In this document: positions 24,606 through 34,219 of the stretch, in pieces
How the letters are laid out: each line of letters starts with the position of its first letter
How positions within the stretch are numbered: the first letter of the stretch is position 1
Assembly: GCA_019137255.1 (NCBI GenBank)
Contig: WPDH01000150.1
Span: 1-52,682, forward strand
Source of the DNA: Corinectria fuckeliana
Lineage: Eukaryota > Ascomycota > Sordariomycetes > Hypocreales > Nectriaceae
Reading direction: 5' to 3'
DNA: 52,682 bases
The notes under the pieces: model-generated
The model's database searches: none
Seen by the model: the letters and a program-made list of their open reading frames with translations, nothing else
Told to the model about the DNA's origin: nothing
Position numbers and translations under genes: made by a program

Positions 24606-25172
24606 GCGTTCTTAGAATGTCACTGGCTTAGGGAGCGAAATTTTTATGCCGCCTCACGGTGCATTTCTCAACGTCATCGGCGTAATACTTCCTGATGGCA
24701 AACGTGAAGAGCTGAAACTTCCTAAACAAATAATCCTGAAAAGGGAGGATAAAGAACATGTGGACCTTTTCGAAAACGAGCAAATGATCTACGAAAAGTT
24801 GAAAGAAAAGCAGATAACTTGTGTGCCTGAGTATTTTGGTATCGCAAACATGGAGGGTTCTCGGGCTCTTGTCCTTTCCAACGTTGGAGGCATTGCCTTG
24901 GGTTCTAAGGCTGCACCGCAGACTATTGAAAACCTGGACTAATTGCTGAGAACGGCACTGGAAAATCTAGCCGAGGGGGGGGGGGGGTCTACCAGGCTGA
25001 CTTGAAGTTATGTAACTTTCATCTTGTCGAAGACCGCATTTTCGCGCTCGACTTTGAGTTGGCTTCACCGCTTTCTAACATGTCACCCGAAAGAATAGCG
25101 AGTATTGATCAACAGGTTGCGACGATTCAAGGGGCCTATGAAGATCTGGCATTTTCACGAGGTCTCAGTTAA
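24606..25172 (+). pseudogene. Kinase-like gene, broken by TAA and a poly-G frameshift
   Basis: The N-lobe-like part (24646-24939) reads PPHGAFLNVIGVILPDGK, then QIILKRE, then LFENEQMIYEKL and the hinge-like RALVLSNVGG. TAA at 24940-24942 ends the frame in the context ENLD-stop-LLRTALENLAEG. A run of 13 G at 24975-24987 then changes frame. Beyond it VYQADLKLCNFHLV and RIFALDFELASPL look like a degenerate catalytic loop (AD...N) and metal-binding DFE, ending LAFSRGLS-stop at 25172. An acceptor-like CTTAG precedes 24615, so the true first exon is probably upstream. The order and spacing identify a short kinase-like fold; activity is doubtful even in an intact ancestor. Confidence 0.65.
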
Positions 25173-25439
25173 GACCGTCAGGACGTCAAGAGTTACGCTA
25201 AACGTGCTCCAGGCTGGTAGAATAAAAATACACAGGAACCTAGAGGCCTAGAAGGAAATCTAGGCTTAGGAAATGATAACATGTGGGATTCTGCACTCAT
25301 CCGAACCCGTATACAAATGCAACCCGCCGCTGATAACAGAGCCCATCCCATTTTTCGCACCGAACCTCAGATACCACCGGTGAGATCTCCATTTTGAATG
25401 GTAGATTCAATTCTGATCTAGTTGCTAGCTGCTATCCCT

Positions 25440-25569
25440 AGCGACTTTGGGTTCTGTATGGTCGTAGACTTTCGTTTCATCTTTCACGAAGCATTCCAGA
25501 GGACGCAATGGACCTTCTTTGATCCCAAACACCCTCTCAAGCTTCCAGGGATGTTTCTATGGTCAAGGT
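25440..25569 (+). pseudogene. Fragment of an unrecognised gene
   Basis: An open stretch with strong coding character reads SDFGFCMVVDFRFIFHEAF and RTQWTFFDPKHPLKLPG, ending FLWSR-stop. It starts after a possible acceptor (CCCTAG) and ends at AGGTAAGATG, which may equally be a splice donor, so it could be an internal exon. I do not recognise the family and found no continuation. Confidence 0.35.
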
Positions 25570-26329
25570 AAGATGTGATGATAAATTGGCGTCCAACAGC
25601 ACTTACAAGGATGATAGGATACATGAGGATGTGGAGGTTTCTAAAGTTGATTGGGTATAAGAGGATTATCAGGGGTTGTAAATGCGTGAGACTCCCGGGA
25701 ATATTCTTTTGTCTTGAGCCCTGAAGTAGTAAGCTTGATGCTGTATGGTGGAACTCATACCGTCATGATATTCAACGTTGTATCTTACTTGGCAAGGAAG
25801 TACAACAGAAGAATTACATACTTGGTTCACTTGGAAATCCCTAACCCGAGATCGACGGCAATGTCCTGGGGACGACCAACATGGCTCTAAGAGTCTCGCC
25901 TGCCGACAGTTGGGATGAATTGACCTGTGCGTATACGAGAAGTAAGTGATGTCTGCTGTTGTTTTCTTTATCAGGGGACTCACCTCACTCACCAGTGGAG
26001 GTATTCTTCAATAAATCTATCAAGGTTTGTCCATTTGTCAATACTAGGCGTTTTATCTATTTCTGAAAAATCCAGATTTTGGTGTAAAAACGCGCGGAAT
26101 CCGGGTGCGCGCGAGCTGGCGGGTCCTGCCTGACCCTAATTATTTATAGCTATCTTGTCCGTTTAGTAACTGTCCCGCTTGTCTAACAGCTCGGCTTTTT
26201 ATCAGCCCCACCTTCTCCCACTTAGCTGTTTCCCGGTGACGCAGACACTCTGCGTTCGTCAACTATCAACACCAACACTTCAACCAGCGCCCACCCAACT
26301 ATACCGTATCACGACTCGCCTACTAGACA
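25570..26329. other. Intergenic region upstream of the third nuclease-like gene
   Basis: No supported gene. Small frames on both strands lack motifs. The last ~150 bases contain pyrimidine-rich stretches (CCCCACCTTCTCCCAC) typical of a fungal promoter and leader before ATG 26330 (context AGACAATG, A at -3). Confidence 0.4.
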
Positions 26330-27636
26330 ATGCGCAGCGACAGCGTCTTGCATTGGCTTGACGCCGTTGTTTCCGCATGCGAGGAAGAGGACGAATCCTC
26401 CGAACGACCACGAAAACGAACGAAACTCCACGACGGGCGCGTCTCCAGCGAACACACCGAATGCATACAGAGTAAGGAGGAGGGCCGTAGTAACCCACTG
26501 CGAACGCCCTCGGCGTCTGGATCTGCGTCTCCCTTGCCATCGACAAGTACGACCTCCAAGACTATCGGAACCCCCTTGATGCCGCCTAAGCGCCCCAGAA
26601 ACCGAAACGACAACGACGATGATGCCCTCCACATAGACCTCACCCCTCGCCCTCGGCGCCGATCCGCTGCAGCCGCCACTCTCGATGATTCTGATGCATC
26701 ATCTCTGGCACCTTCAACGCCATCAATAGTCTCGTCCAAAGCCTCCAAACTGACTCGAAACTCATCATCCACAAAGCAACTGCGCAATGCGAAGCTGAGG
26801 GAGCCGGGGTTTCTCCGAGCCAGCCTCCTCGACGACCAAAAGCCAAGCAAGCGCCTTGCTCCGGCTGAAGAGCTGAGAAAGATGGGCGGTGGCTCTGGTA
26901 TCCTTCCCAAGGAGCTGCGAAGCCGTGTGCGTGTCTCTACCGTCGCCCTGCTCGGAACAGAAGACCAAGCCCGTACTGACATATCTACTACAGCTTGCCA
27001 GTGACGGCTCCATTGACTTTTGGAACTCCAGAGTTCGAAGCGACGAGGCTGCCCGGTCTGAACACGGTATAACAGACATATAAGCTTGCAAAACGATATT
27101 TTACGAATAACCACCCTGAATCATCTTGGAACAATGACGTCCACTCGCGCGTTCTAGACTGGGTCCTACGAGATGGCCCCTGCGAAGATGACATGGTGGA
27201 CTATCGATGCTGGTACGTATTCTTTCCGAGTTCCCGAAGGATTAACGACCAACTAGCACAGCCTTTCTGCTCAGATCAGCACAGCCTTTCTGCTCAGATC
27301 ACCGTCGATTACCAACCCATGAGCGCGCCGAGCAAGATGGTCGACTACTGCATCTGCATCGAGCCCGAGACAAACTCCCCGGAATACGAGGCCATCGAGA
27401 CCCTTTGCGCACGACGCCCGGGCATGTCCATCAATCACACAGAATGGGCCGACTTGGCGACGAATCCCATTGCTCTCTCCGTCGAGACCAACGGTCCTAG
27501 CATCGGGAACGAGACAGCACTGCTGCAGACGGAAACGATACTCGACATCTATAAGCCAGCAATGGCACTCCAGAAGCTAATGGAGTGGGCGCGGGATCAG
27601 TATTGGCCAGCCTTTCAGACTGATGTAGGCATTTAA
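26330..27636 (+). pseudogene. Fungal PD-(D/E)XK nuclease-like gene, copy 3, heavily damaged
   Basis: The N-terminal frame (26330 to about 26930) starts MRSDSVLHWLDAVVSACEEE and continues with a basic Ser/Pro-rich linker and ELRKMGGGSGILPKEL, parallel to copies 1 and 2. The middle is frameshifted; SSWNNDVHSRVLDWVLRD (about 27120-27175) is in a different frame from the flanks. A 23-bp tandem duplication sits at 27255-27300, at the splice acceptor region. The core reads PSKMVDYCICIEPE with the Asp kept, but the E-x-K is ALSVETNGP: codon 27490-27492 is AAC (Asn), where copies 1 and 2 have Lys. After that about 80 residues of the domain are missing and only MALQKLMEWARDQYWPAF remains. It cannot be a working nuclease. 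Confidence 0.75.
27255..27300. repeat. 23-bp perfect tandem duplication
   Basis: The unit beginning AGCACAGCCTTTCTGC and ending TCAGATC occurs twice in direct succession. It shifts the reading frame (23 is not a multiple of 3) and duplicates a pyrimidine-rich splice-acceptor-like CTGCTCAG. Confidence 0.9.
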
Positions 27637-27696
27637 TTTGAGGGAAACGGGAAACAGGACTCAAAAATGTCATTGCTCGCACCGGTATCCAATCCA

Positions 27697-29234
27697 TCAC
27701 AAACCCTCTCCCGCTATCTGTCGTGCAGCCGGGTTCCTAAAGTACTCCTTCTCGTCCTCAAAGAAGCGCATCTGCTCCTCCTCCTTGCGCGCGAGCAAAG
27801 CCTTCCGCCCTGGGGCTTCCATAAAGGCCGTTAGGCGAGGGTGAATGGCTCTCATGTAAAACGCTCTAAAGTCGAAGCCGGGTTCCTTTGGCCTCGGCTC
27901 TTCAGCCTCGTAGAATACAAAGTCCCAGTAGGCATCGTAGGTCAGGTCGGGGCTCAACAGGGCAACCACTATAGCCGTGTGGCACCATGCTTCCGACTTG
28001 GCCCATTCTTGGGAAAGTCGTGGCGCGACCTGGAGTGCTTACTCTTGGTCTCAGATAGTAGCGATAAGGTGCTTAACCTCATTATAGAATAGATTCGTGC
28101 CGATAAACATCCATTTTAGGTCGCTACCACTTAGCCAGACTGGCGGGGCTAGCATCTGTGCTGGGATAACAAAGCTATATTCCTAATCTAGTACCCCTAT
28201 AAGGTTAAGCTTGTTATTAAATAGTAGGTTACTTATGAGCATAAGGAGATCCTTATGTATAAGCACAAAGGGTCTTTTATTGGCAGCGGAATTAAGCCAA
28301 GTATCACAGACGAAACGGGGGAAGTGGTATTGAGCGTAAAGGGTATTCTGTTGCCTGCGCGTATCAAATCCTAGGTCAGGGGATTTGTTGAATTTGTTCT
28401 CTGCCACCCAGAATAGAGCATCTATAAAGCTTCTAGCTGTCGAAAAGGTCATATGTGGTTTGATCTTAGCACTAGGATTTATTCCTTTAAGTTCCTGCAT
28501 GATAATCTCAATCGAAATTGGCCGGTAGCACACCCAGATATCATCTATATAGCAATCATATAATGGCTTCCTATCGATGATAGGAAGACCAAGGGCGCCA
28601 ATTTGGGAGAATTCGAGCTGGCGGAGTTAGATATAGATGTCGGCTAGCTGCTCGTGAAGCTTGGTTGTCGCCTTAGTTGGGCCAGTATAGGTATGCTATT
28701 TCTTCCCCCTCTTGAAGCTAAGGTCCTTGAGAGTCTGCCCTTGAATATAGTCCATCATGATAAAAGCTGTCTGGATTGGACTGCCCTCGGTGAAAGAATA
28801 GGCGCGCACGCGTGGTACGGGGATCGTAGTCTTGGCAGCGACATATCTTCTCTCTGTTAGATGATGGATTGTCTCATTTCGAAAAAGTCCAATGCTCCAA
28901 GGCGGGCTTACTTCATGGTAGCCAGCTCAATCTCAATCCTCTCGTCAATCTAAGCAGCGCGCGACGGGATGGGCATTCGGACAGCCCATCTCTCCGGGGG
29001 GGAAGTCTCAAACTCGACAAAGACGCAGACATTAAAGGAGCCGTGTTTTGGAGAAGCGAAAGTCGTGCAGGGAACACCTCCATGGTAAGATGAGGCGAGA
29101 CGGCATATTGCTTCGGTATCAAGAGAATCGATGAAGCGCTGGCGATGCTTCTCGGCCTTGTCTTTGAGTATGCAATTCCTCATGGTGGAGAAGGATGAGT
29201 GCTTGTTGGTGGGACCACTAGTCAGGCCCTCCAT
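27697..29234 (-). pseudogene. APH-family phosphotransferase pseudogene with G-to-A type changes
   Basis: Reading on the minus strand, the gene starts MEGLTSGPTNKHSSF at 29234 and has VPCTTFASPKHGSFNVCVFVEFE and WAVRMPI, like the intact APH gene at 20762. An intron begins GTAAGC at 28911 (acceptor near 28848). After it come YVAAKTTIPVPRVRAYS and AFIMMDYIQGQTL, then KRPFVLIHKDLL...SNLL and LIGVLD, and finally DLTYDAYWDFVFYEAEE and a charged C-terminus. In-frame TAG codons lie at 28950-28952, 28696-28698 and 28183-28185. The last replaces the Trp of the usual LDWE metal-binding motif, and the catalytic HGD reads HKD. The segment 28130-28560 is distinctly AT-richer than its surroundings. These changes fit G-to-A transitions on this strand, as in mild RIP. 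Not functional. Confidence 0.8.
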
Positions 29235-29283
29235 CGGGCACCGTCCACATGTCTGCCTTATATGCTAGGCATCTAGCGACACC

Positions 29284-29309
29284 GTTGATCCCTTTTGGGA
29301 CTCACCGTT
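29284..29309 (-). promoter_or_regulatory. 26-bp dispersed upstream element, copy 3 (APH promoter)
   Basis: Reverse complement of the element at 13674 and 23101 with two mismatches. It ends 50 bases upstream of the start codon at 29234, with a TATA-like CATATAAGG between (about 29256-29264). Confidence 0.55.
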
Positions 29310-29452
29310 CCGCCCCTTTTCCTAGCTAGCCAATAGGCGCCCTTGCTCCTTAGTCATCCTCATGGCCGGGATAGTGCAGAGTCACGTGCAGTAGGATTGT
29401 TGTCACGAGCAACATTCACCACAAGCAACATGCACAACTCAACACGACGACG

Positions 29453-30922
29453 ATGAATTTACGTCGGCGCTTCGGGGAGCTCAGCCTGTACGGCGATGGG
29501 ACCGCTACTGACTCACCGGGAATCATCAGGATCTTCCACCCTGGCTATGGAGGACGGGACTCGCCGCCACATAACCGTGATGCTCTGGTGTCATTGCCGG
29601 CTTACGACGATGGAGGCATCCATTACGAGACGGTCCATGCGGCTTGCGGAATCTTGGCTGGGAACCGATGGGATGGCTACTTCTCGCACGATAAGGATGG
29701 AAGCACAACAATCCAGCCGCCGGAAGATGGTATTCTTCGCCAGTCCCCAAGATGGTATTTCTTTTGTCTCCCGCCGTCCTCGGATCCGTCGGGCTCGACC
29801 GACCCGTACCCTGTTGTTGCACGGTTTCGCGACTGGAGATTCCCTCATGGCAACCTCCCGCCCCTTTGGGAACGATTGCGACCTCTTTCCAGAGCGGGCG
29901 GGCAACCGGGGTCCGCGAGGCGTTGCGTTGTGACTGACAGCGGCATCAGTCTGGATAGCGCCCACTTGGTGCCTGTGAGAGAGTCGAAGTGGTTCAACGA
30001 CAACGACATGCCAGAGTAAGGACCCGCCCGTCATCTGTTTACGCGCAACTAACGCGCTGGAATCAGCTACGACTCGTCAGCATGCTTTTCGAGGGATGCC
30101 ATCAATGCATCCACAACCGTTATTCCCCTTCGGACAGACATTCGCAGAATGTTTGATGAGCGAAACTTTACCTTTGTGCCAAAGCTCCACCATGCCGACG
30201 AGACAGAACTGGCGTTGCGCAATCTAGGAGACGACATACGTGCTGGGCATACTGACAATTTTCGGGACGAGGTTGGCCAACATCACCACGCGGACCACGA
30301 TGAAGCATCTGAGACGGAACCACCAACCAATACACCTCCCACAACCACAACCACAGCCACAAGACAGCAAGAGCTCCTTGTCGTTGCACACGTCTTCATT
30401 ACTGGACCAGAGGCCAATGAAATGCGAACACTCTGGCACAACCGCGAGGTCCAAGCTGGAGTATTTACAGCGTCTCTGGAATGTTTGTTCGCCCGATTTG
30501 CGTACACTATTTTCTCTCCACACATCTTCTGCCAATTCCTCTCGAGGACCAGGGAGCCACGGATGCTCCTGGTGTGGGACGAAGATGCAGAAAAATACGA
30601 CATTGAACGGACAGACGCTGGGAAATGTCAATCGATCGCTAGAGCAGCACGAGCCAGAAGCGATAGCCCAACAAAGAGACAGCGTCAGGCAGAGGATGCA
30701 GATAAAGACGGGGCTGCCTGGAGTGAAGGGCTTGATGAGTGTTGCGCCTGCTTTAACAACGAATCAGACATCGACAGCGGTTACCATGGTAGGCTACATC
30801 ATGATGAGATGGATGGCATGGGACTGGTGGAAGAAGAACCACAGCGCGGGAGGTCGAGGAAACGCAAGTATGTGGAGGGTTATAATAGCACGCCTGAGGC
30901 CAGCGATCGGTATGTGAAGTAA
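29453..30922 (+). CDS. HNH endonuclease-like protein (fungal HNH family)
   Basis: Two exons (29453-30015 and 30067-30922) encode 472 residues. The intron is canonical: GTAAGG, CAACTAAC branch, ATCAG acceptor, 51 nt, and the phase is kept. The N-terminal ~150 residues include RIFHPGYG, AGNRWDGYF and PYPVVARFRDWRFPHGNLP. The HNH domain follows: RRCVVTDSGISLDSAHLVP (Cys and first His), then DAINASTTVIPLRTDIRRMFD (Asn and second metal-site region) and ERNFTFVPK. The C-terminal half is acidic and polar with a His/Thr-rich loop and a basic patch (RGRSRKRKY). No secretion signal is visible; a nuclear or cytosolic protein is likely. It is divergent from the APH pseudogene starting at 29234, with about 220 bases between start codons that may hold both promoters. 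No lesion was found. Confidence 0.85.
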
Positions 30923-31302
30923 AGAGGGCCAGTCTTTGTACAACGTAGGAATATCAAGGATCATCTGCCCCGATGAATAGTCAACACGGTGCCAGTGCAG
31001 CACCTGGCTGCCCGTTGCTTCCACCGTATACCGTCCCCCTTGCGCGCCGGTAGCATTTGGCATCCCCGCGCCCTGCTCCCGCTATGATGGTGACCGCTGC
31101 ACACAGTACACTGCACACAGCACACAGCACACAGCACACAGCAGAGGGGGGAGTCCCCTGGTCTAACCTGTACCTTGAGCACCTGCTCGGCTCAGAGCTG
31201 CTGTCCGCAGCCCCGTCTGCTACCCCCCTTTACTGTGTAAGGCCCACCCACATGGCCGTGGATGGTCACGCTAGACACTAACCAGAGTGAGAGTGAGTGC
31301 CA
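30923..31302. other. Intergenic stretch with a short tandem repeat
   Basis: No gene. It holds the (CACACAG)4 repeat at 31114-31141, followed by GCAGAGGGGGG, a string that recurs next to the tandem repeat at 33783-33850. Confidence 0.5.
31114..31141. repeat. (CACACAG)4 tandem repeat
   Basis: Four perfect 7-bp units. Imperfect CACACAG units precede it. Confidence 0.9.
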
Positions 31303-31588
31303 GATGCTAAGCCAGTTTGCCAGCATTGTTGACTGCGGGCCCAAGTCCTTGCCACAACGCTCCACTTCTCCCCACCATATGACACCACAGTGATCCAAGT
31401 ATCCGCTGCCGCTCGTCGAGGGGGAGGATGGCGAGACCACGGCCCATCTGTCGCAGGTTGTTGACAAGACCGGCCGCCTCCTCCTTGGGCGCTGCATCGA
31501 GCGTGCCAAGTTGGATGCCTGATTTTTGGATGCGCAGGTTCATGAACTGTTTCTTACACAAGATGCTCTGGCTGTCGCCGTTAGACAT
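31303..31588 (-). pseudogene. N-terminal relic possibly of a nuclease-like gene
   Basis: The minus-strand frame of 93 codons starts MSNGDSQSILCKKQFMNL and contains GLVNNLRQMGRGLAILPLDE, which resembles the segment LVLDMQSIEMGQGIVPLG of the nuclease-like gene at 18282. It ends GPAVNNAGKLA-stop; the 44-bp stretch coding for that end is repeated at 20509-20552. The assignment to the PD-(D/E)XK-like family rests on one short similarity, so it is tentative. Confidence 0.4.
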
Positions 31589-31699
31589 GGCGACGCATCA
31601 TTGCGGATTGAGTCAACCAGTGCATGTTGTTGCCGAGGGAGAGTTGAGGGTGAAGCTTTCACCAAGAAACGAGAGGCTCTCAGTAATCACGAGTAAATG

Positions 31700-31909
31700 G
31701 GCATATATTAGTGTGTACTTACAGGGCAGGAAGAAATTCTCCAGCAGGTATTCCGCAAAGTCGAACAACGAGGTGCGAAATCCCATCGAGATCTCTGCTT
31801 CAAGGTCGATGTTCTCTTCACCATCTGAGGACCTATTCATTCTTCCTTCACACACACTTCCTTCACACACTCTTCCTTCACACACTCTTCCTTCACACTC
31901 TTCTTTCAC
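31700..31909 (-). pseudogene. Fragment of another fungal HNH-family gene
   Basis: On the minus strand EENIDLEAEISMGFRTSLFD and FAEYLLENFFLP form a block that I associate with the conserved region just upstream of the HNH motif in a large fungal HNH family. A canonical donor (GTAAGT) follows directly at about 31722, but no HNH exon follows; instead the relic at 31303-31588 comes next. Upstream (higher coordinates) the frame runs into a simple repeat. It is probably an isolated exon scrap. Confidence 0.45.
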
Positions 31910-31930
31910 ACACTATTCCTTCGCACACAC
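31842..31930. repeat. Degenerate CTTCCTTCACACACT tandem repeat
   Basis: About six imperfect units of 14-15 bp, pyrimidine- and CA-rich. They account for the repetitive Ser-His-Thr-Leu-Pro frame on the plus strand and the Cys-Glu-Gly-Arg frame on the minus strand, neither of which is a gene. Confidence 0.85.
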
Positions 31931-32298
31931 TTTCACCATTTCTTCTTTTTCTCTCGACACCTTGTTCTCCTCACATCTTCTCTCCTCTCCACTCAGACTC
32001 TGTGTTCACAAACACATACACACACCTTTCTCTAGTTCACTGTCCGGAGACAGCTTTTCCTTTTTAGTGAGTCGCTCTATGTTAAACTCTTGTTTGACCT
32101 TTGCGACATCATCGGACGTTCAAGCATCTCCGTGTGCGGGCGAAGCAAGCTAATAAGTATATATAGTCCACCATTTCATCACCCTCCACCATTCCAGCAC
32201 CCTATACACTCGACCCAGACCACGTCAAATACCTACCAGCAAGTCCATCTTGACCGCCAACCTGAACTCGATTCAACACCACCCTATTGACATCCAAG
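31931..32298. other. Promoter and leader region of the protease-like gene
   Basis: Pyrimidine-rich sequence with CA-rich runs. A TATA-like TATATATAG at about 32158-32166 lies ~135 bases upstream of the start at 32299. No coding sequence is supported. Confidence 0.45.
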
Positions 32299-33526
32299 AT
32301 GGAGGGCAATTCGGCCTCCAGCAGCACCCCATCGCCGCCTAGCGAGGAGGAGCAATATGGCTACTATCGTGGCCTCCCCAGCCGTCCCAAGTTAGTAGCT
32401 CGATCAAGCTCACACAAATGGACCGCTATGCGCAAGGGGTATGGCTTCTGGCCCGATTCCAAGTCGCTCAGTCCCGTCGGAGAGCAAAAGATCGTCGACC
32501 TGTGGGACGCCCCCACGGGGTCTCTTCGAGAGAATATACTCAAAACTCTCGAAAGCGTTGAATGGACCGCCATCGACATTTTACGCATTGGCTGGGACTT
32601 CAACGTGGATGACGGCGAAACCCCTGATCCGCCTGTCGTGACGCTGTTTATTTCAGTCCAGCCAGACTCTACCACGTGGGAGCAGGGCCACCGTATTGTT
32701 ATACAGTGTCGGGACATCGAAGTTTGAAGAAAAGTTGGCTAGAAAATCTGAAACGATCAGTATCATGGAGCGTCCCACAGGCTCCCTCTCTCTAGGCCAC
32801 CTCTCTCAGGAGGATAAAGATGCCCGACTCATGGTCGAGAGATTCAACAAGGAGTCTTACAGCCAAATGCTGCGCACCCTAGACAGACTTGAAGATCCGG
32901 CCTCGCGCATTTTCGGACATGTCGTCTTTTCTCCCAAGTTTAGCACCGGTGCAGATGGATCGAACAGAGAACGTTTGAGAGACTGGGCGCTGATCGAACT
33001 TCACCCCAACAAGCACAGTTCTCCCCTAGCTCAGTTGAAGAACCAGGTCCCGCTTGCCAGGGAAAGGTTTTTCGGCGTCAACAAACTTCTCCAGGGAACT
33101 ATTCCGGAGGGGGAGATGCTGCGTCCTAGCGCCCAAGACGCCAATATCAACGCGGCAATCATGGTGACCAAACACGGCAGCAGAACTGCTCTCACCAACG
33201 GCGCGATGAACAATGTCAGATCCATCTTGCGAAAGCCTATAGGCGATGGTCATTTCCTCCTGTCCGAGGAGTGTTGTGTTGTGTTTCACATAAAAATGAA
33301 ATTTGATTTAAAAGAGAAACGTAAGCAGGCGTTCTCTTGGTCTGGCGACTCTGGAGCCTGCATATGGAATGCGCAAGATCGCATTGGGGGAATGATAACT
33401 AGCGGCGCCAGCGGCGCCAGCAGCGCCAGCAGCGATTGCATCCTTTTTGACACGACATATTTTAGTCATATTGACTGGCTCCTGGATGATATCAAGGAGT
33501 ATGGTTTTGATGTTGAGTTGCTTTAA
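32299..33526 (+). pseudogene. GDSG serine-protease-like gene lacking its His region
   Basis: The first frame (32299-32727) starts MEGNSASSSTPSPPSEEEQ and includes RPKLVARSSSHKWTAMRK and SVEWTAIDILRIGWDF, ending out of frame after IVIQCRDIEV. The second (about 32720-33526, shifted by one) includes ASRIFGHVVFSPKF, RLRDWALIELHPNKH (possible catalytic Asp) and AFSWSGDSGACIWNAQDRIGG, the trypsin-type GDSG with the nucleophilic Ser near 33349. It ends HIDWLLDDIKEYGFDVELL. No H-containing motif of the type TxRHV is seen between the two frames, where it would be expected, so a deletion with frameshift around 32700-32800 is likely. This is a fungal trypsin-fold family of unknown role, presumably cytosolic since no signal peptide is visible. 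Not active as it stands. Confidence 0.6.
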
Positions 33527-34219
33527 GAGAGAGAAAGTTACAAGTTTATAGAGTTGTTAGATGTAACTTAAGATAATTAAATACTAAAAGCGGTGACCAG
33601 TTTCAGAAGATATAATGTTCAGCCTTGGTCTTGATTTCAACCTGTGTGCAGCCCGACAGATGGTACGGGCAGAAACGCCAGTCACAGCACCAGTATCTGC
33701 TGTCAATGTGGACAGGAATGAGGCTGTGGTGTGTTGAGCCACGGAGCCCCGTGACCTACGTGGTAAAACGCTGGCAGACCAACACTGCACGGGACGGGCA
33801 CGGGACAGGCACGGGACAGGCACGGGCACGGCACACTGCAGAGGGGGGCAGCAGACACTGCACGGGCAAGTCACACAGACAGGTATCCTCGACCAGCCAC
33901 ACTTTCGGGTGCTTGTTCGTACGTACTCGTACAGATGACGCAGGCGCTACTCACCTACAACATGCCGCTCAAGGAGCCGCAGAAGACCGCCTAGGCCGCA
34001 CCCTCGTTACGGGCAGCAAGTTCCACGCCGACCATTGGGTCATCGGCTCGCCGGGCAAGGCCAAGCCCAACGTCTTCCAGATGGTCGCGGCCGCCGATGT
34101 TGCCTGTAAGGGGCCATGAGCTGGCGGTGGCTCCCTGCAACCCACACCGCTGTAGGCGCCACCGTTCTGCAAGGGAGTACGGAGTCGTCTATGCACCCAG
34201 TCTGGCGCTCGGGGCCTCA
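33527..34219. other. Region with minisatellite and unrecognised coding-like sequence
   Basis: A G/C-rich minisatellite occupies about 33783-33835. From 33930 to 34110 the sequence has coding-like composition (for instance KFHADHWVIGSPGKAKPN) but I do not recognise it. It may belong to the decayed toxin-complex homologue that follows. Confidence 0.4.
33783..33835. repeat. GGGACAGGCAC-type minisatellite
   Basis: About four imperfect units of roughly 11 bp (CACGGGACGGG, CACGGGACAGG, CACGGGACAGG, CACGGGCACGG), followed by GCAGAGGGGGGCAG. Confidence 0.8.

Noticed and set aside
26323..27114. Minus-strand frame of 263 codons opposite the third nuclease-like gene
   Set aside because: Antisense shadow of a gene whose N-terminal frame and core motifs are on the plus strand.
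31114..31141. CRISPR-like array
   Set aside because: Units of 7 bp without spacers in a eukaryotic context; a simple tandem repeat.
31428..32153. Plus-strand frame of 241 codons with Leu-Pro-Ser-His-Thr repeats
   Set aside because: The repeats are a translation of the CTTCCTTCACACACT tandem repeat, and the minus strand carries a better-supported HNH scrap.
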